Source of the DNA: a virus
Direction: 5' to 3' (one strand)
Length of the DNA: 45,620 bases
IMG/VR virus record: IMGVR_UViG_3300031857_000369
Location: 1-45,620 of that record
The notes under the pieces are model-generated. The model was given only the letters and a program-made list of their open reading frames with translations, ran no database searches and was not told where the DNA came from. Below, in pieces: positions 34,288 to 41,440 of this stretch. Numbering within the stretch: the first letter of the stretch is position 1; every line of letters begins with the position of its first letter. The translations under genes were made by a program, and so were the position numbers.

Positions 34288-34301
34288 GAATAGAGTTTAT
34301 T

Positions 34302-34311
34302 TATAAATATT
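34302..34311 (-). promoter_or_regulatory. Candidate late promoter element before the 122-aa gene
   Basis: The coding strand reads AATATTTATA, 14 bases before the ATG at 34287. Here the extended sequence TATTTATAAATA also contains a forward TATAAATA box on the coding strand. Confidence 0.5.
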
Positions 34312-35005
34312 AATCCCTATAGTCTGAGTATAATTTAAGAATAGGCTCTACAATCTCATGTCTATGGTTTGTTTTAAGAGTAACAATTTTAACACCTTTA
34401 ATATTTTCTTCCAAACGAGTAAAAAAACCTATACCACTATCTTTTTTATTTTTTAAGTCAGTTTGAGTAATATCTCCACAAAAAACCATCTTACCACCTT
34501 TACCTAAACGACCTAAAATCATCTCTGTTTGACCATGAGTAATATTTTGACATTCATCTACAATTACAAATGCATCTGGAAATGTTCTGCCTCGCATAAA
34601 TGCAAATGGTACAATTTCAATAATTTGATCTTGAATCATTTTATCTACTTTAGCTTTATCATATAACATATATAAGTTAGCATAGATAGGAGCTAGCCAA
34701 GGATCCATTTTTTCTTTTAAATCACCAGGTAAAAAACCTATTTCTTCTTTAGCTACAGTAGGACGAGTAATAATTATCCTTTCAACATCTTTTTTAAATA
34801 CCATGTCTAAAGCTACTTGACAAGCTACTAATGTTTTACCACTACCAGCCATACCCTTTAATAATGTGACAGGGTTATCTAAAATAAGTTGTTTAGCTAC
34901 TTTTTGTTCTTCATTTAAAGTTAATTTAAATGTGATTGGATTTTTAGGCTTACGTTTTTCTTTAAAAATCTGTTGAGCCTGTTCGGTTCTGTTAAAGTCA
35001 GACAT
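34310..35005 (-). CDS. phoH: PhoH-like ATPase (231 aa)
   Basis: A PhoH-family P-loop NTPase, related to the N-terminal part of RNA helicases; in phages its role is unsettled (phosphate stress or RNA metabolism have been proposed). Walker A is GMAGSGKT (residues 51-58) and Walker B is VIVDECQN (147-154), with ITRPTVAKEEIGFLPGDLKE (79-98) and GDITQTDL (178-185) as further family signatures. Near-complete length and intact motifs suggest an active enzyme. It is inserted between the capsid gene and the fibre genes and has its own candidate late element 13 bases upstream, just after the capsid terminator. Confidence 0.95.
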   Translation of the reverse strand: MSDFNRTEQAQQIFKEKRKPKNPITFKLTLNEEQKVAKQLILDNPVTLLKGMAGSGKTLVACQVALDMVFKKDVERIIITRPTVAKEEIGFLPGDLKEKMDPWLAPIYANLYMLYDKAKVDKMIQDQIIEIVPFAFMRGRTFPDAFVIVDECQNITHGQTEMILGRLGKGGKMVFCGDITQTDLKNKKDSGIGFFTRLEENIKGVKIVTLKTNHRHEIVEPILKLYSDYRD

Positions 35006-35018
35006 GATCTTATTTGTG

Positions 35019-35028
35019 TATAAATATT
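35019..35028 (-). promoter_or_regulatory. Candidate late promoter element before phoH
   Basis: The coding strand reads AATATTTATA, 13 bases before the ATG at 35005 and 10 bases after the capsid-gene terminator. Confidence 0.55.
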
Positions 35029-35037
35029 AAAAGAAAA

Positions 35038-35066
35038 ACAAAAAAGCCCTGCTTTTGCAGGGCTTA
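35038..35066 (-). terminator. Intrinsic terminator after the major capsid gene
   Basis: The coding strand has a perfect stem GCCCTGC / GCAGGGC with an AAAA loop, followed by TTTTTTG. It is a strong terminator for the most abundant virion product. Confidence 0.9.
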
Positions 35067-35088
35067 ATTGTTATAATTCTAAATTATA

Positions 35089-36765
35089 TTAGAGGGTATT
35101 CAAACCATTAATATAAATCTTACCATAGAATTCAGGACGTAACATCTTCTTAGCATAGCGAGTCAACAGACCTTTACGTGGAGTGAAGGTAGTTGGATCA
35201 TAGATAAGAGGTGTCATGATCAATGGAATATAAGGAGCAAATACAGCACCTGCTTCCAAGAATTGCTTACCACGGAAACCAACTAAGATAGTGTTTTCAG
35301 TCATGTAAGGATTCTTATAAACAGTGTAGCGGCTGTTGAATTGACCAGCTTTCTGTACACCAAATGCATATTCCATATCAGCAGCATCACCGTTACTATT
35401 AGCAGCGAATCCAGGGATAGACTCGATGATTGTAGCTACAGTTGGAGAAACTACCATGAAGTTAGCACCACCACGAAGGGTTAATTGGTGAATACGATTG
35501 CTTAACTTTTGAAGTTTAGTACCAAGAGTTTGGAACCATTGACCTTGTGAGTTATAAAAACCTAAATCTGTAAAGGCTGTGTTAGGAGCTGTAATAGCTT
35601 TATTGTTAACAGCGCTCCAGTATTCAATGTTAGATGAAGGTACATCTCCAATCAACATATCAAGGATTTCGAGGTCAATTTCTAATGAAATGTACTCACT
35701 CATGATATTTGTCAATTCAGCTTCAGCATCCAAGTTTTGGTATGCGTTCAAGTCTTGAGCAAATTCAGGAGTCCATACAGCCTTCAACTTTTTAGTCTTA
35801 GCTGTGATAGCTTGAGACTGCATGCTGATGTTAATTTCTGGGATAGAAATTTGATTATCAACAGTTTGAGCATTTGGGTTAGAGAATGAACCCATAGCTG
35901 TATCTTCAAAATCACCACGTCTATTATCAGCTGTTTTCTTATTATAGTAAATGATACCAGCAGCAGCAGTATATGGAGTAGCAGAAGCACTAATTACAAA
36001 TGTAATTTGATCTGTAGATGAGTTATATGACGTGAAAGCTGGGAGTAATTCTACAAATGCTGTACCACCTGTTAAGACAAATCCACGAACTGCATCAAGA
36101 TCCATATAAGAATCAACACGGCTAGCAGAAATTTTTACAGTATACAATTTATTTCCAGCGACTGAAGCTGAGAAAGCTGAATCATAGCCTACATGACTCC
36201 AATCAGCTTGAGCAATAACTGCATTAGAAGCTGCGTTTGAACCAGATGTGCCAGTTGAGCCTGAGAATTGGTTAGTGGTGTAAGTGAAACGACCAGCACC
36301 ATACAAACCACCAGCAGTATCAGTAGTAGAGAATGGATTTTGAGGATCACTAGCGTTACGGTTACCGTATAAAGAAGTATTAGCAGTGAATGGATTCTTA
36401 GTAGTACCATATTGGAAATCTAAGAAGAATACAAGACCAGAAGGTAAGTTCATTGGTTGAACGCTAACGAATTCTTTCGCTGCAATTTGACCAAATACCT
36501 TACGTACTAATGGTAATGCAATACCAGCCCAGTTTTCACCTGAGGTGCCTGAGGTGAAAGTATTGCCAGTAAAAGTTGAGTTAGCTTCTACTACTAATTG
36601 CTTTGCTTGGTTTTCTAACATCAAAGCCATGTTGTTTTTGTTGACATCTTCACCAAGACCTTCTAAAAGGCCGGTTTTTTCCCATTTGTTAGCTAATTTA
36701 GCTGCATCACCTTGTAGTGATCTCCATGGGTTGGCAGACTCAACTAATTGTTGAATTGTTTCCAT
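35089..36765 (-). CDS. 23: Major capsid protein, gp23-like (558 aa)
   Basis: The hexameric shell protein. Family signatures include the N-terminal ENWAGIALPLVRKVFGQIAA (about 79-98), VSVQPMNLPSGLVFFLDFQY, and the central AVWTPEFAQDLNAYQNLDAE segment followed by ELTNIMSEYISLEIDLEIL. Near the end come VGFRGKQFLEAGAVFAPYIP and TRYAKKMLRPEFYGKIYING. Length is close to T4 gp23 (521 aa). The first about 60 residues probably form a propeptide removed by the gp21-like protease; VVE at 58-60 before Ala is a plausible cleavage site (inference from the T4 rule). Base composition looks richer in G+C than nearby fibre genes, fitting high expression. It follows the scaffold gene and is closed by a terminator. 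Confidence 0.97.
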   Translation of the reverse strand: METIQQLVESANPWRSLQGDAAKLANKWEKTGLLEGLGEDVNKNNMALMLENQAKQLVVEANSTFTGNTFTSGTSGENWAGIALPLVRKVFGQIAAKEFVSVQPMNLPSGLVFFLDFQYGTTKNPFTANTSLYGNRNASDPQNPFSTTDTAGGLYGAGRFTYTTNQFSGSTGTSGSNAASNAVIAQADWSHVGYDSAFSASVAGNKLYTVKISASRVDSYMDLDAVRGFVLTGGTAFVELLPAFTSYNSSTDQITFVISASATPYTAAAGIIYYNKKTADNRRGDFEDTAMGSFSNPNAQTVDNQISIPEINISMQSQAITAKTKKLKAVWTPEFAQDLNAYQNLDAEAELTNIMSEYISLEIDLEILDMLIGDVPSSNIEYWSAVNNKAITAPNTAFTDLGFYNSQGQWFQTLGTKLQKLSNRIHQLTLRGGANFMVVSPTVATIIESIPGFAANSNGDAADMEYAFGVQKAGQFNSRYTVYKNPYMTENTILVGFRGKQFLEAGAVFAPYIPLIMTPLIYDPTTFTPRKGLLTRYAKKMLRPEFYGKIYINGLNTL

Positions 36766-36801
36766 AATTTTTAAAAAAATTGTTTTTGTTAATGTTAATT
36801 T

Positions 36802-37920
36802 TTACTTTTTGAGACCTGCAAGTCTTTGCATACGTGCAAAAGCATCATTGCTCTCAATAATTGGTTGTTTAGGGGTAGCAGTTGAAATTGTTTTAGAAGC
36901 TGATCCTAATGACTCTTTAATTGGATTCTTTTTAACTGTAATGGTTTTTAAAGATTCGGTTAAAGTCTCAAATACAAGTTTCACTTCTTTTACAGTTTCT
37001 GCTTTGTCAAATGTGTTTAAAACCTTGATTTTTTCTGATTCGGTAAGATTCTTAGATTTGAAGATTTTGTTGGTGTAAAGAAGCTTAGCATTTAATAGAT
37101 TAACTTCGTTGAGTTCGTTACGGAGTTCAGCGATAGTTTCTTCCATTTCAGTAGCATCAGATGTTTCTTCCATCTTATCACCTTTTTCAGTTTTGCGATC
37201 TTTCAAATAACTTTTTAAAGCCTTAAAGAAAGCAACTGTAGATCCTGTAACTCCAAGCCCGCCAGCTACATCACCAGCAGTGGCTTGATGTAAAGCAGCA
37301 TCAATTACATTTCCTGCAGCTGTCATGTTTCCGGATGTAACAAAGTCTATGAATTGACTTATAACGCCAGCTTCAGTTATAGATTCTTTGTCTTCCATTT
37401 CAGATAAAATTTCATCGATATCGATTTCTTCATCTTCATCACCTACTTCCATGTCTTCCATGTCTTCCATGTCTTCACCTTCTTCATCTTCTTCTTCGCC
37501 TTCACCAGGCATAAGCTTACCAGATGCGATCATGTCATCAATTACTTGCATAACAAGTTCTTCAATTTCTTCGTCAGACATTTCTTCAAGCATTAGATCT
37601 TCATCTAATGGTTCTCCCATGTCATCACCTTCCATTGTAGGTTCTTGTTCTTCTTCCATTGATAACTCAGCAAGAAGTTCTTCGAGATTAAAAGTTTCTT
37701 CTAATTCTTCTTCTTCTACACTGTACATTTCATCAATTTCTTCTTTTGGCTCTTTTTTATCTTTTTCTTCCTCTAATTCAAGCTCGTTTAACCTTTCAGC
37801 AAACATAGCTGTTAATTGGGGAGTAAAAGCTTCTTCAAGAGCGGATTTTGCACTTTCAATTGCTGTTTCTCGGATAGTTTTAGCATCAGCAATTGCTTCT
37901 TTAAGCATTTCTCTGTTCAT
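36802..37920 (-). CDS. 22: Prohead scaffold (core) protein, gp22-like (372 aa)
   Basis: The internal scaffold around which the capsid assembles. It is very acidic: residues about 50-190 hold long Glu/Asp-rich runs typical of phage cores. It is helical at both ends, with a mixed middle (FIDFVTSGNMTAAGNV, then a hydrophobic Gly-rich stretch) and a C-terminal coiled part. It ends in DAFARMQRLAGLKK, like other gp22 proteins whose tail binds the shell protein. I chose the ATG at 37920, preceded by GAGGACA, over a TTG three codons earlier. It lies directly upstream of the capsid gene and downstream of the protease, the canonical order 21-22-23. Confidence 0.88.
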   Translation of the reverse strand: MNREMLKEAIADAKTIRETAIESAKSALEEAFTPQLTAMFAERLNELELEEEKDKKEPKEEIDEMYSVEEEELEETFNLEELLAELSMEEEQEPTMEGDDMGEPLDEDLMLEEMSDEEIEELVMQVIDDMIASGKLMPGEGEEEDEEGEDMEDMEDMEVGDEDEEIDIDEILSEMEDKESITEAGVISQFIDFVTSGNMTAAGNVIDAALHQATAGDVAGGLGVTGSTVAFFKALKSYLKDRKTEKGDKMEETSDATEMEETIAELRNELNEVNLLNAKLLYTNKIFKSKNLTESEKIKVLNTFDKAETVKEVKLVFETLTESLKTITVKKNPIKESLGSASKTISTATPKQPIIESNDAFARMQRLAGLKK

Positions 37921-38054
37921 TGTCCTCAAATAAATTTGTTTTGGAAATACGTTTAATAGGAAACGTAATAGATTATTAACTAATTAATGCTACATAGGGG
38001 AAAGGGTAGCATATTTGCATATACATATATATGGATCTACTAAAAACACATTTT
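37921..38054 (-). promoter_or_regulatory. Leader/regulatory region of the scaffold-capsid operon
   Basis: A 134-base non-coding stretch between a terminator and the scaffold start, in the longest gene-free gap of the window (196 bases in all). On either strand it holds two inverted repeats: TACGTTT / AAACGTA with a 6-base loop (37948-37967) and GCTAC / GTAGC with a 12-base loop (37989-38010). No copy of the AATATTTATA element is present, so scaffold and capsid may use a different promoter. Confidence 0.5.
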
Positions 38055-38090
38055 ATTAAAAAAGAAATGCCCCACTTTTGTGAGGCATCA
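38055..38090 (-). terminator. Intrinsic terminator before the scaffold-capsid operon
   Basis: The coding strand has TGCCTCAC / GTGGGGCA (one U-G pair) around an AAAA loop, followed by TTTCTTTTTTAAT. A second perfect inverted repeat, CTTAAAAT / ATTTTAAG (38093-38111), lies immediately before it. It ends the transcription unit of the 83-aa gene. Confidence 0.8.
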
Positions 38091-38116
38091 GTCTTAAAAT
38101 ACTATTTTAAGAGGAG

Positions 38117-38368
38117 TTATTTTTTCTTTAAATCATCTGCTGTTTTTTTACTTATCTGTTTTGCATTTTCGTTTATTTGGTTTTCAACTGAAGTAGAAAT
38201 TGCTGTAATTGTTTTATTAATTTCGTTTTCTAAGGGACCAAAGTTATATTTGGCTCCTAGTTTAGTGAGGGTTTCTTTTAGATATTTAACTTCAGCATTA
38301 AGAGCAGATTTACATTTAGATACTTTAGCTTTAAAATCAGCTAATTCTTTAGTAGATTGTGTAAACAT
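38117..38368 (-). CDS. Small helical protein between protease and scaffold genes (83 aa)
   Basis: An 83-aa, Lys-rich, mostly helical protein with heptad-like spacing (STKELADFKAKVSKCKSAL at the start, then an ISTSVENQINENAKQISKKT segment). No motif identifies it. Position between the gp21- and gp22-like genes suggests a minor prohead core component, like the small core proteins gp67/gp68 of T4, but T4 places these before gene 21 and I see no sequence similarity to support this. It has a double hairpin/terminator right after its stop. Confidence 0.75.
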   Translation of the reverse strand: MFTQSTKELADFKAKVSKCKSALNAEVKYLKETLTKLGAKYNFGPLENEINKTITAISTSVENQINENAKQISKKTADDLKKK

Positions 38369-38379
38369 AATAATTTATT

Positions 38380-38985
38380 TTAGAATATTGGGCAAGTTCC
38401 ATTAGCACAAAGTATGTCTGTAATAATAGAATTTACTTTATAATATTGGTTGTTGTTAACAGTTTTACTTTCATTTAATGCTACTTCTTTCATGTATGAG
38501 CCTGGGTTGGAAGGTGTTGAGACAAAGTCCCAACATAGTAATTCGAAGTCGTCTTGTACTTCCATTAATTCACCTTTTTGTTTTAATGAACCCATTCCTC
38601 GAGATGATACACCTACAGGTATACCATTTTGAAATAAAGCAGCTAAGATGTTACCTGATGGTGTGGGTAGTATTTCTATAGCACCCATCACATGGTCTCC
38701 ATCCCACCATATTTTTTTAATATTATGAGATACATTTTTTAAATTAATGATAGAAGAATCAGGGTGATCTAATTCACCTAGTGCTCTATTATACTTAACA
38801 TTATCCATATACTTATCAATTTCTCTATCCCATAACTCTTTTGAGTAATAACGGCCATTACCGTTTTTTACTTCGGCTGTGGCTAATATTCCTTCAACTA
38901 AAGGATTACCTGTTGAAGATTTTCCTTCAATTAGTTTAACAGGTTTAGCTGTAAAGGTTTGAGTCTCAATAAGAATTTGTTTCAT
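38380..38985 (-). CDS. 21: Prohead maturation protease, gp21-like (201 aa)
   Basis: A serine protease of the T4 gp21 type that degrades the scaffold and trims the capsid protein. Visible signatures: GNGRYYSKELWDREI (about 43-57), ALGELDHPD with the putative catalytic His74, and GIPVGVSSRGMGSL with the catalytic Ser at 127 or 128; the later FELLCWDFVSTPSNPGSYM segment is also typical. I chose the ATG at 38985 (MKQILIET) rather than a TTG nine codons upstream that would overlap the preceding gene. Length is close to T4 gp21 (212 aa). Confidence 0.95.
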   Translation of the reverse strand: MKQILIETQTFTAKPVKLIEGKSSTGNPLVEGILATAEVKNGNGRYYSKELWDREIDKYMDNVKYNRALGELDHPDSSIINLKNVSHNIKKIWWDGDHVMGAIEILPTPSGNILAALFQNGIPVGVSSRGMGSLKQKGELMEVQDDFELLCWDFVSTPSNPGSYMKEVALNESKTVNNNQYYKVNSIITDILCANGTCPIF

Positions 38986-38995
38986 AGTTACACTA

Positions 38996-40048
38996 TTATT
39001 TATTAGGAGCAACTTTTACATTTTTTAATAAATCTGTCTTTTTTAATTTTTCAGCTGTTTCTTCTGCTTTTTTTTCTGAATCTCTAAAAGCTATAGCTAC
39101 AGTTTTACCATTGTGTTCAAAAGTTACTTTATGGGTATTTGTTCCGATACTTGAGATAGCAGCCCCAGCTTGTTTTAAAGCTTTTTCTTTTAAAGCATTA
39201 AGTTTTTTCTCTTCTTCAGTTTTATTAGTATCTTCAGCTAATATTTCTTTAGCTAACAAATAAATTTGAGAACGTAATACTGATTCTTTTAAATCACCGT
39301 AACCTGATGATTTATGTTTGCCTTTAGCAGGTTTTGGTTCGCCTAAACCAGGAGCATCTACAGTGTATCCTACACCTTTAGTACCAAATTGACCATTTTT
39401 AACATAATGGTTAACATCTTTAGCTAAATTCTTAGCTACAATTTGTCTTAATTCTTCAACATGTTTACCTTCATTTTTAGGATCTTTCATTTCAGTGTAA
39501 TATCCTTTTAAGAATTCTTCACCAAATACATTATCATAATTCTTAGTATCCTTATAATCATAACCATGAGTAGCCATATCAGTTACTTCTTTAGTGGTTT
39601 CTTTTTCTTCAGCTTTAGCTTCTTTAGCTTCAAAGATTGCATCATTTAAATTTGGATCAGTATCTTGATACATTAAAAATTGTTTTGCTTCTTTTTCAGA
39701 CTCAAATGATTTTTCTTTAATTCCATCTTTTGTACGATAAGTAACAATCCAAAATCTACCTTCAGGTCTAATACTATTAATTTCATTATGGCCTAAATTT
39801 TCTTTTTTAAGATTAATCATGTTCTCATTAAAGATAGCGTGCCAATCTTGCTTTTTACCTGTAGTAACTACACCACCAATGCCTTCAGCAATAATACTTC
39901 TATTTTTAAGAATACGCACTGTATCTTCATAAGTATTAACTGGGGTGATAAGGTCAGGAAATAAGTGACGAGCAGATTTAAAAAAATGCTGTTTATTGCC
40001 TTTACCTTCTTTAATAAGATTATATTGTTCTTGTAATGTATTTCTCAT
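38996..40048 (-). CDS. Unknown head-region protein (350 aa)
   Basis: A 350-aa soluble, highly charged protein that I cannot assign. It starts MRNTLQEQYNLIKEGKGNKQ, has FWIVTYRTKDGIKEKSFESE (about 98-117) resembling a short beta hairpin, a Lys/Glu-rich middle, a Gly-rich stretch near VGYTVDAPGLGEPKPAKGKH, and a final beta-alpha piece with HKVTFEHNGKTVAIAFRDSE. Its place in the portal-protease interval, where T4 has prohead core genes, suggests an internal head or core protein. It starts one base after the preceding gene stops, implying coupling. Confidence 0.75.
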   Translation of the reverse strand: MRNTLQEQYNLIKEGKGNKQHFFKSARHLFPDLITPVNTYEDTVRILKNRSIIAEGIGGVVTTGKKQDWHAIFNENMINLKKENLGHNEINSIRPEGRFWIVTYRTKDGIKEKSFESEKEAKQFLMYQDTDPNLNDAIFEAKEAKAEEKETTKEVTDMATHGYDYKDTKNYDNVFGEEFLKGYYTEMKDPKNEGKHVEELRQIVAKNLAKDVNHYVKNGQFGTKGVGYTVDAPGLGEPKPAKGKHKSSGYGDLKESVLRSQIYLLAKEILAEDTNKTEEEKKLNALKEKALKQAGAAISSIGTNTHKVTFEHNGKTVAIAFRDSEKKAEETAEKLKKTDLLKNVKVAPNK

Positions 40049-40049
40049 G

Positions 40050-40550
40050 TTATGTAAATAATTTTATTGCTCTATCAAGTATTGAAATAGCTAAATCAGT
40101 ACCATATACTGATTTTTTTTCTGGTGTTTCTCTGTAGCTATTGATAGTTTCTTTTTTAGCTTCTTGAATTAGTTTAATAAGGTTTTTTAACTTATCCGCT
40201 ATTAGATCAAAATCTCCTAATCGTCCCGCGATATATTGTTTTGTTTCATCATCAACTCCTAAATTATTGACAAAACCTTCAATGTCAAATTTAGGTTCTT
40301 CTTCTTCCCATAACTGTTTTACTTCAATACCTTTAGCAGCTTTATTTAAAACTTTTTGATTTACAGGCTTAAAACCAAGTTTATAATAATAGATATTTTT
40401 AGCACCTTTAGCTTTTTTATTTGGATTAAAAGCATAAGGTGTAGCATAATTTTTACCAGAACCTGCAGTAAAAGAAGCACCAGTACCTGTAGCGCTTATT
40501 TCTTTTAATTTAGTTTGAATAAGTTCTTTTATTTTCTCTTTTTTACTCAT
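40050..40550 (-). CDS. Unknown head-region protein (166 aa)
   Basis: A 166-aa protein beginning with a Lys/Glu-rich helix (KEKIKELIQTKLKEI), then an ATGTGASFTAGSGKNYATPY segment resembling the small-residue, TP-aF-containing segments of other phage head-region proteins. An acidic patch (WEEEEPKFDIEGFV) and a C-terminal helical domain follow. No catalytic motif. It overlaps the upstream gene by 8 bases (ATG inside the end of that gene), so translation is probably coupled. A prohead core or internal head protein is plausible from context only. Confidence 0.75.
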   Translation of the reverse strand: MSKKEKIKELIQTKLKEISATGTGASFTAGSGKNYATPYAFNPNKKAKGAKNIYYYKLGFKPVNQKVLNKAAKGIEVKQLWEEEEPKFDIEGFVNNLGVDDETKQYIAGRLGDFDLIADKLKNLIKLIQEAKKETINSYRETPEKKSVYGTDLAISILDRAIKLFT

Positions 40551-41400
40551 TTACTGCTTCTAACTCTTCAACTAATTGATAATGTTGAAGAAGGTTAATT
40601 AAATGATCATCATTAACTTTATCTGTTTTACCTAAACTTGGTAAAATATTTACAACCTCATTTACTTTTATTTGGATAGCTTTATTAGTCACTTTTTTAT
40701 TTAAAGTCAATAAAGTATTTCTGATTTCATTTATTTTAGTATTATAGAACTCTCTTAATTTAGGTGTGTTATCAACACTATTAATAAATTCTTTTAATAC
40801 TGATTTTTGACGTGGGTTTAAGTCAGCATACTTATCATTAAATTTTTCTAGTAATACCCTATATGCTAATACTCGAATATCTTTATCTTGATTTCTAAAT
40901 TCTTCTAAGATATTTTCTTTAACTTCTTTTTTATTAATAGGAAATTTAACAAGATATTCTAGTAAAACTGTTTTGTTTTCTATAATCTGGTTAGGGTTAG
41001 ATAGGTTTTCGCTGTTGTATACTTCTAGAAGTGTAAATAAAGCTGCTTGTGCTTTATAGTTTGGTAATTTAGTTTTAAAGAATTCTTCTAAATTATAGTG
41101 ATTTTTAATTTCTTTAATTAAATTATACTTTTGTCTTCTTAAAATAGAACGATTTAATTGTTTAGAACTTTCTATGAGTGTACTAATAACCATATCAGCT
41201 TTAGCCTCACTAGTATTAGTATGTCTAAAAAAACTTTCATATAACTTATACTCTTTTCCTAATTCTGTTTTACCAAAATATTTTTTTAAAATATTAGTTG
41301 CTGGTGATTCAACACCTGATAGTGTGTCAGCTGTAATTTGTCTTACTAATAGTTCAAAAAGGATACTAGTATTTTTATACTTTGAATGTTTTATAATCAT
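40543..41400 (-). CDS. Unknown all-helical protein next to the portal gene (285 aa)
   Basis: A 285-aa protein that seems entirely helical (for example KNTSILFELLVRQITADTLS near the N-terminus, AQAALFTLLEVYNSENL, and DIRVLAYRVLLEKFNDKYAD). There is no membrane segment or enzymatic motif. Placement just after the portal gene and before the protease suggests a head-assembly role. It has a candidate late element 20 bases upstream and is the first gene of an apparent four-gene set. Confidence 0.75.
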   Translation of the reverse strand: MIIKHSKYKNTSILFELLVRQITADTLSGVESPATNILKKYFGKTELGKEYKLYESFFRHTNTSEAKADMVISTLIESSKQLNRSILRRQKYNLIKEIKNHYNLEEFFKTKLPNYKAQAALFTLLEVYNSENLSNPNQIIENKTVLLEYLVKFPINKKEVKENILEEFRNQDKDIRVLAYRVLLEKFNDKYADLNPRQKSVLKEFINSVDNTPKLREFYNTKINEIRNTLLTLNKKVTNKAIQIKVNEVVNILPSLGKTDKVNDDHLINLLQHYQLVEELEAVNE

Positions 41401-41420
41401 TCTAGGGTAAATATTTTAAT

Positions 41421-41430
41421 TATAAATATA
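41421..41430 (-). promoter_or_regulatory. Candidate late promoter element before the 285-aa gene
   Basis: The coding strand reads TATATTTATA, 20 bases before the ATG at 41400. A related AAATATTTA lies slightly closer to the start. Confidence 0.5.
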
Positions 41431-41440
41431 TATAGAGATA

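Noticed and set aside
35784-36410. Short minus-strand frames (68 and 73 aa) inside the capsid gene
   Set aside because: Leu-rich alternative-frame shadows of the major capsid gene.
37388-37933. Long plus-strand reading frame, almost entirely serine
   Set aside because: It is the antisense shadow of the Glu/Asp-rich scaffold gene; poly-Ser arises from GAA/GAT codons read backwards.
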